Assembly: GCA_027621405.1 (NCBI GenBank)
Contig: JAQCBT010000003.1
Location: 62,001-126,000, forward strand
From: Pseudomonadota bacterium
GTDB taxonomy: Bacteria > Pseudomonadota > Gammaproteobacteria > Pseudomonadales > Pseudohongiellaceae
Length of the DNA: 64,000 nt
Direction of reading: 5' to 3'
The notes under the pieces were generated by a model. It was not told the origin of the DNA. It was given only the letters and a program-made list of their open reading frames with translations, and did not search any database. Of the stretch, positions 59,714 through 64,000 are shown one piece after another. The stretch's first letter is position 1. The number at the start of each line of letters is the position of its first letter. A program made the translations under genes and the position numbers.

Positions 59714-61191
59714 TAGTTCTTCCGTTGTTTTTGCCATCCGTGATTGCGCCACAACAAGATCACCGAGTAGGCACGCCAGGGCTGCCAGGGTTCTGCGCGT
59801 TCTTTCAGTTGCTTCGGGGTAAGCGTCTCACCCTCCGGTGCCGCCGCCCGCCTCAATATCAGATCTGAGTAAGGAAACGCATTGGGATCATTCAGTGCCC
59901 GCATCGCGATATAGTGCGCAGTCCATTCTCCGATGCCCTTGATCTCGCAGATGGATTTGATAAATGTCCCAGATTCCACCGTGCAATCGATCCTTAACGA
60001 CCCGTCTTGCACCTGCCGCGCCAGGGACTGAATCGCCTGTATGCGCGCGCCGACGATGCCAAGATCATCCAGACCGCCATTCGCCAATACTGCCGCCGAC
60101 GGAAACGTATGGGTTAATGCTGCATTACTGCTCGCATAAGGATCACCATGTCGATGCACGATGCGTGACACCAGGGTAGATGCCGCCTTCACCGTCACCT
60201 GCTGCCCAAGAATCGCTCGCACCGCCACTTCCAGCCCATCCCAGCAACCCGGCACACGGGAACCGGGGAAGCGCTTCACCATCGGTCGCAGCAACTTGTC
60301 CCGCGCCAGATGGGCGGCGATCTGTTCGCTATCGGCCCGCAGATCTAAGATCGACTTAATGCGATCAATAATGTGGTACAAGTGGCGCGATTGTGAATAG
60401 TTGATCGTTACATCGATGATGTTGCGATCCTCTGCAAACACCGCCTGGAAATCCCCTTGCACCCCATCCAGCACAAAGCTGCGGCTGTAGCTGTTCTCTG
60501 TCACGGCCTCCACACCCGGAATCGCACGATAGGCAAGAAACGCGAGCATTGCTTGCCAGTCATAAGGCGGCCGATAACTCAGGGAAATCCGAATCCCCTC
60601 CGCACTCTGCAGCCGCTTCGCGCCCTTCTCGCGCAACTGCTTCGGTGAGCGCCCATAGGTGTTGTTGAACACCGCATTGAAGCGCCGCACGCTGCCGAAC
60701 CCAGATGCAAAACAGATCTCGGTCAGGCTCATCTCGGTCTCATCCAGCAACTTCTTCGCAAAATGCAGACGCCTGGTCTGCGCGACTTCAACCGGTGACG
60801 CCCCAAGGTGCTGCTGAAACAGGCGGCTCAACTGTCGCGAACCGATATCGAGCTGCTCGGCCAGTTCATCCACCGACCCATCATCCAGAAATCCCTGGTC
60901 GATCATTTGCAGCGCCCTGCTCACCTTCCAGGACGAGCCACTCCACGCCGGCGTTCCCGGCGAAGACTCTGGACGGCAACGCAGGCACGGCCGAAACCCG
61001 GCCGCAGAGGCAGCCGCGGCCGAACGATACAGCTGCACGTTCTCCTTCTTGGGCACACGCACCGGACACACCGGTCGACAGTAGATCCCCGTTGTCAGCA
61101 CCCCTACGAAGAAGCGCCCGTCAAACCGCGCATCCCGGGTCTGTCGTGCCTCTTCGAATTCGTCTGGATCAAGCAAGTTAGTGGAGTTCAT
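59713..61191 (-). CDS. Ada (regulatory) - AlkA 3-methyladenine DNA glycosylase fusion
   Basis: FFVGVLTTGIYCRPVCPVRVPKKENVQLYRSAAAASAAGFRPCLRCRPE; AraC HTH; AlkA HhH IKGIGEWTAHYIAMRAL. Confidence 0.93.
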   Translation of the reverse strand: MNSTNLLDPDEFEEARQTRDARFDGRFFVGVLTTGIYCRPVCPVRVPKKENVQLYRSAAAASAAGFRPCLRCRPESSPGTPAWSGSSWKVSRALQMIDQGFLDDGSVDELAEQLDIGSRQLSRLFQQHLGASPVEVAQTRRLHFAKKLLDETEMSLTEICFASGFGSVRRFNAVFNNTYGRSPKQLREKGAKRLQSAEGIRISLSYRPPYDWQAMLAFLAYRAIPGVEAVTENSYSRSFVLDGVQGDFQAVFAEDRNIIDVTINYSQSRHLYHIIDRIKSILDLRADSEQIAAHLARDKLLRPMVKRFPGSRVPGCWDGLEVAVRAILGQQVTVKAASTLVSRIVHRHGDPYASSNAALTHTFPSAAVLANGGLDDLGIVGARIQAIQSLARQVQDGSLRIDCTVESGTFIKSICEIKGIGEWTAHYIAMRALNDPNAFPYSDLILRRAAAPEGETLTPKQLKERAEPWQPWRAYSVILLWRNHGWQKQRKN

Positions 61192-61297
61192 GTGCCTTTC
61201 TCTGCATGGGGACCATCATACTCCCAATCATTCTCTCTATTGGCCGTTTTCGGACATGATCTGTGAATAAAGAATGGATTGGGTTTGGGGGTTGTAT

Positions 61298-61576
61298 GAA
61301 TCCTTTTCCTCCCCTGGCCGGGGTGGGTAGTTACGTTGAGTCCTTTTTCGCCCCTGGCCGGGGTGGGTAGTTGCGTTGAGTCCTTTTTCGCCCCTGGCCG
61401 GGATGGGTAGTTACCTTGAGTCCTTTTTCGCCCCTGACCGGGGTGGGTAGTTGCGTTGAGTCCTTTTTCGCCCCTGACCGGGGTGGGTAGTTGCGTTGAG
61501 TCCTTTTTCGCCCCTGACTGGGTTGGGCAGTTACCTTGAGTCCTTTTCCGCCTCTGGCCGGGGTGGGTAGTTACTC
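61298..61576 (+). repeat. 40-bp tandem repeat, ~7 copies
   Basis: Unit GAGTCCTTTTTCGCCCCTGGCCGGGGTGGGTAGTTGCGTT, starts at 61298, 61338, 61378, 61418, 61458, 61498, 61538 (last partial). Confidence 0.97.
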
Positions 61577-61619
61577 AGAATTTGGCTCCACTCCGTTCCG
61601 CCAAATTTGACCCCTCCCA

Positions 61620-61643
61620 ACTACCTACCCCGGCCAGGGGCTT
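61620..61643 (-). repeat. Partial inverted copy of the 40-bp unit
   Basis: AACTACCTACCCCGGCCAGGGGC is the reverse complement of GCCCCTGGCCGGGGTGGGTAGTT with 1 mismatch; inner IR AATTTGGC/GCCAAATT lies between. Confidence 0.85.
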
Positions 61644-61667
61644 CACCTGGTGATAGCCGAATAAAAC

Positions 61668-61712
61668 CTCGCTCCTATCTAACTCGCTCCTACCTAACTC
61701 GCTCCTATCTAA
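61668..61712 (+). repeat. 15-bp tandem repeat x3
   Basis: CTCGCTCCTATCTAA / CTCGCTCCTACCTAA / CTCGCTCCTATCTAA. Confidence 0.95.
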
Positions 61713-61764
61713 TAAGCTCGGCCAGGATTTCGAAGCCACATCGCGATAGCGGCTCTGCAAACGT

Positions 61765-61854
61765 CGCCAGCCGTGGGGAACAAGTTCGCGAACAGTCACA
61801 ATTCCATTCCAGGAAGGAATGGAATTGTGAGCGAATTGTTCCCCACGGCTGGCG
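61765..61854. repeat. Long imperfect inverted repeat (~39-bp matched arms)
   Basis: CGCCAGCCGTGGGGAACAA..TTCGC..TCACAATTCCATTCC - AGGAA - GGAATGGAATTGTGAGCGAATTGTTCCCCACGGCTGGCG. Confidence 0.93.
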
Positions 61855-62032
61855 AATCGAGGCCCCGGAACGATCCGCAACAGTGAACGAATCTCTAATT
61901 CCAGAGGCAGCACGACCTAGGCGAATTCGCCCCTCCTAAGGTATAGTAGCGCCCTCCGCGCCACCCCCTGTAAAACCAAGAACGCGCCCAAAACAAACCT
62001 CAAGTAGAACCTGAAGAAAGAACGGAAATCTC

Positions 62033-63712
62033 ATGACTGACAAGGACTTACGTAAACATTCCAAGATAATGGTTGATGGCGTGGAACAGGCTCCGAGCCG
62101 GGCCATGCTGCGCGCCGTGGGCTTCGAGGACGCGGATTTCGCGAAGCCACAGATCGGCATCTGCTCCACCTGGTCCATGGTGACCCCCTGCAATATGCAC
62201 ATCAACAAGCTCGCGGACGACGTCAAGAAAGGCACCGATCCGGCCGGCGGTAAGGGCATTATTTACAACGTGTTGACGATCTCCGACGGGATTTCCATGG
62301 GAACCGAAGGCATGAAGTACTCCCTCGTTTCCAGGGAGGTGATCGCGGATAGCGTGGAGACAGTCTCTGGCTGTATGGGCCATGACGCGATCATCGCCAT
62401 CGGCGGCTGCGACAAGAATATGCCCGGCTTGATGATGGGCATGGCGCGCCTGAACCGCCCCTCTATCTTCATCTATGGCGGCACGATCCAGCCCGGCCCC
62501 AAGCACACGAACATCATTTCCGTGTTCGAGGCCGTGGGCGGCCACGCGGCCGGCAACGTATCGGATATCGAACTGAAGCAGATCGAGGACACGGCGATCC
62601 CCGGCCCCGGCTCCTGTGGCGGCATGTACACCGCGAACACCATGGCGTCCGCGATCGAGGCCATGGGCATGAGCCTGCCCAACAGCTCGGCCCAGGATGC
62701 CATCAGTGCCGAGAAGGAAAACGACTGCATCAGCGCCGGCGAGGCCATCATGCACCTGCTGGAACACGATATTAAGCCCAGCGATATCATGACCCGGGCC
62801 GCATTCGAGAATGCGATCAAGGTCACGATCGCCCTCGGCGGTTCCACGAATGCCGTGCTGCACCTGCTGGCCATGGCCCACACCATCGGTGTGCCCCTGG
62901 AACTGGATGACTTCAATGAGATCGGCAAGAGTATCCCCATGCTCGCGGACCTCAAGCCCAGTGGCAAATACCTGATGTCAGAGTTGATCAAGATCGGCGG
63001 CATCCAGCCCCTGATGAAGATGATGCTGGACGCCGGCATGCTGGATGGCTCCTGCATGACTGTCACCGGCAAGACCCTGGCCGAGAACCTGGCCAACGTG
63101 GCCCCCTATCCCGAAGGCCAGGACATCATCCGCCCGCTGGACAAGCCCATCAAGAAGGACAGCCACCTGCGCATCCTGCGCGGCAACCTTGCCCCCACCG
63201 GCGCGGTGGCGAAGATCACTGGCAAGGAAGGACTCAGCTTCACCGGCAACGCCAGGGTATTCGACTCCGAGGAAGAGTGCCTCAAGGGCATCCTCAACGG
63301 TACAGTAGTGAAAGACGACGTGCTGGTCATTCGTTATGAAGGCCCGAAAGGCGCACCCGGCATGCGGGAAATGCTCTCCCCCACCTCGGCCATCATGGGC
63401 AAGGGTATGGGAGAAGAAGTGGCCCTGATTACCGACGGTCGCTTCAGTGGCGGCAGCCACGGCTTCGTCGTGGGACACGTGACCCCGGAAGCGATCGAGG
63501 GCGGTCCCATCGCCATCGTACAGACCGGCGACCGCATCTCCATCGATGCCGAGGCCAATACCGTAAACCTGGAACTCAGCGACGAGGAAATCCAGGCCCG
63601 GCTGGCGAAGTGGCAGAAACCACCACCCCGCTACAGCCGCGGAGTGCTGGCCAAGTTCGCCGCCTCGGTGGCCTCGGCCTCGGAAGGCGCGGTAACGGAC
63701 AAGTATCTCTGA
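62033..63712 (+). CDS. ilvD: Dihydroxy-acid dehydratase
   Basis: GICSTWSMVTPCNMH, GGCDKNMPGLMMGMARLNRPS, GSCGGMYTANTM, TDGRFSGGSHGFVVGHVTPEA. Confidence 0.97.
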   Translation: MTDKDLRKHSKIMVDGVEQAPSRAMLRAVGFEDADFAKPQIGICSTWSMVTPCNMHINKLADDVKKGTDPAGGKGIIYNVLTISDGISMGTEGMKYSLVSREVIADSVETVSGCMGHDAIIAIGGCDKNMPGLMMGMARLNRPSIFIYGGTIQPGPKHTNIISVFEAVGGHAAGNVSDIELKQIEDTAIPGPGSCGGMYTANTMASAIEAMGMSLPNSSAQDAISAEKENDCISAGEAIMHLLEHDIKPSDIMTRAAFENAIKVTIALGGSTNAVLHLLAMAHTIGVPLELDDFNEIGKSIPMLADLKPSGKYLMSELIKIGGIQPLMKMMLDAGMLDGSCMTVTGKTLAENLANVAPYPEGQDIIRPLDKPIKKDSHLRILRGNLAPTGAVAKITGKEGLSFTGNARVFDSEEECLKGILNGTVVKDDVLVIRYEGPKGAPGMREMLSPTSAIMGKGMGEEVALITDGRFSGGSHGFVVGHVTPEAIEGGPIAIVQTGDRISIDAEANTVNLELSDEEIQARLAKWQKPPPRYSRGVLAKFAASVASASEGAVTDKYL

Positions 63713-63771
63713 GGACGAGAGTCACTTTCCGGCATCACAGCCGATAACTGGGTAAACACAAGAACAAGAAT

Positions 63772-64000
63772 ATGCCCGACTTCTTCACCAACTTCGGAAC
63801 CCTGCTGACAGACTCGTTTCTGCAGCGGGGCGCCCTGTGGGCGCTGAACAATATTCCCAACTTCCCACCCATCATCCAGACGGTGCATATCCTCGGCATC
63901 GCCGTGATCATGGGAAGCGCTGTGCTACTGGGACTCAGGGTGCTGGGTCTGGCAATCCCCTCGCAACCCGTCAGCGAACTCGCCACCCGGGTCATGCCCT
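63772..64000 (+). CDS. Membrane protein, N-terminal part (truncated by window edge)
   Basis: MPDFFTNFGTLLTDSFLQRGALWALNNIPNFPPIIQTVHILGIAVIMGSAVLLGLRVLGLAIPS..., open to window end. Confidence 0.7.
   Translation, partial: MPDFFTNFGTLLTDSFLQRGALWALNNIPNFPPIIQTVHILGIAVIMGSAVLLGLRVLGLAIPSQPVSELATRVMP

Noticed and set aside
61298-61576. Possible CRISPR array at the 40-bp repeats
   Set aside because: Units are contiguous with no unique spacers and no cas genes nearby; it is a tandem repeat
61575-61939. ORFs of 112 aa (-) and 110 aa (+) in the ada-ilvD gap
   Set aside because: Both are built from the 15-bp repeats and the long inverted repeat; mutually overlapping and low-complexity
62048-62881. 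277-aa minus-strand ORF opposite ilvD
   Set aside because: Antisense shadow, His/Ala/Gly-rich artefact of ilvD codon usage
1-64000. tRNA/rRNA genes, prophage, intact transposase or toxin-antitoxin/defence loci
   Set aside because: Looked for but none recognised by eye; a tRNAscan/Infernal/DefenseFinder run would be decisive

Overview
The window is chromosomal DNA from a gammaproteobacterium, probably marine (inferred from gene content). Gene order partly follows the Pseudomonas-type arrangement: metG - rnf/rsx - nth, argG - motY - pyrC - rnt - grxD, argF, nrdA - nrdB. It is almost fully coding. Most genes are housekeeping: metG, nth, argG, pyrC, rnt, grxD, argF, nrdAB, dinG-like, sbcB, pyrB, pilU-like, ogt, an ada/alkA fusion and ilvD. 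There are also two apparent phosphorus-scavenging loci: PhoD-like + AP-superfamily + TonB receptor, and phytase + TonB receptor. The strongest unusual signal is an rnf/rsx operon (4080-8664) of intact, tightly packed genes. It has no rnfG, and by hand alignment it has lost all four membrane Cys ligands that RnfA and RnfE use for their shared [2Fe-2S] cluster. Other non-coding signals are: two oppositely oriented compound inverted-repeat elements with a shared 59-bp core and different self-complementary arms (44713-45065); a four-hairpin GGGACAGACCC array (59517-59713); a 40-bp x 7 tandem repeat closed by an inverted copy (61298-61643); a 180-bp tandem duplication of the grxD 3' end (15721-16080); and a ~1.2 kb nrdA leader with two identical NrdR-box-like 16-mers and DnaA-box-like sites. 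No CRISPR array, rRNA, tRNA, prophage or intact transposase gene was seen. All family calls come from reading motifs and remembered family sequences; no searches were run.
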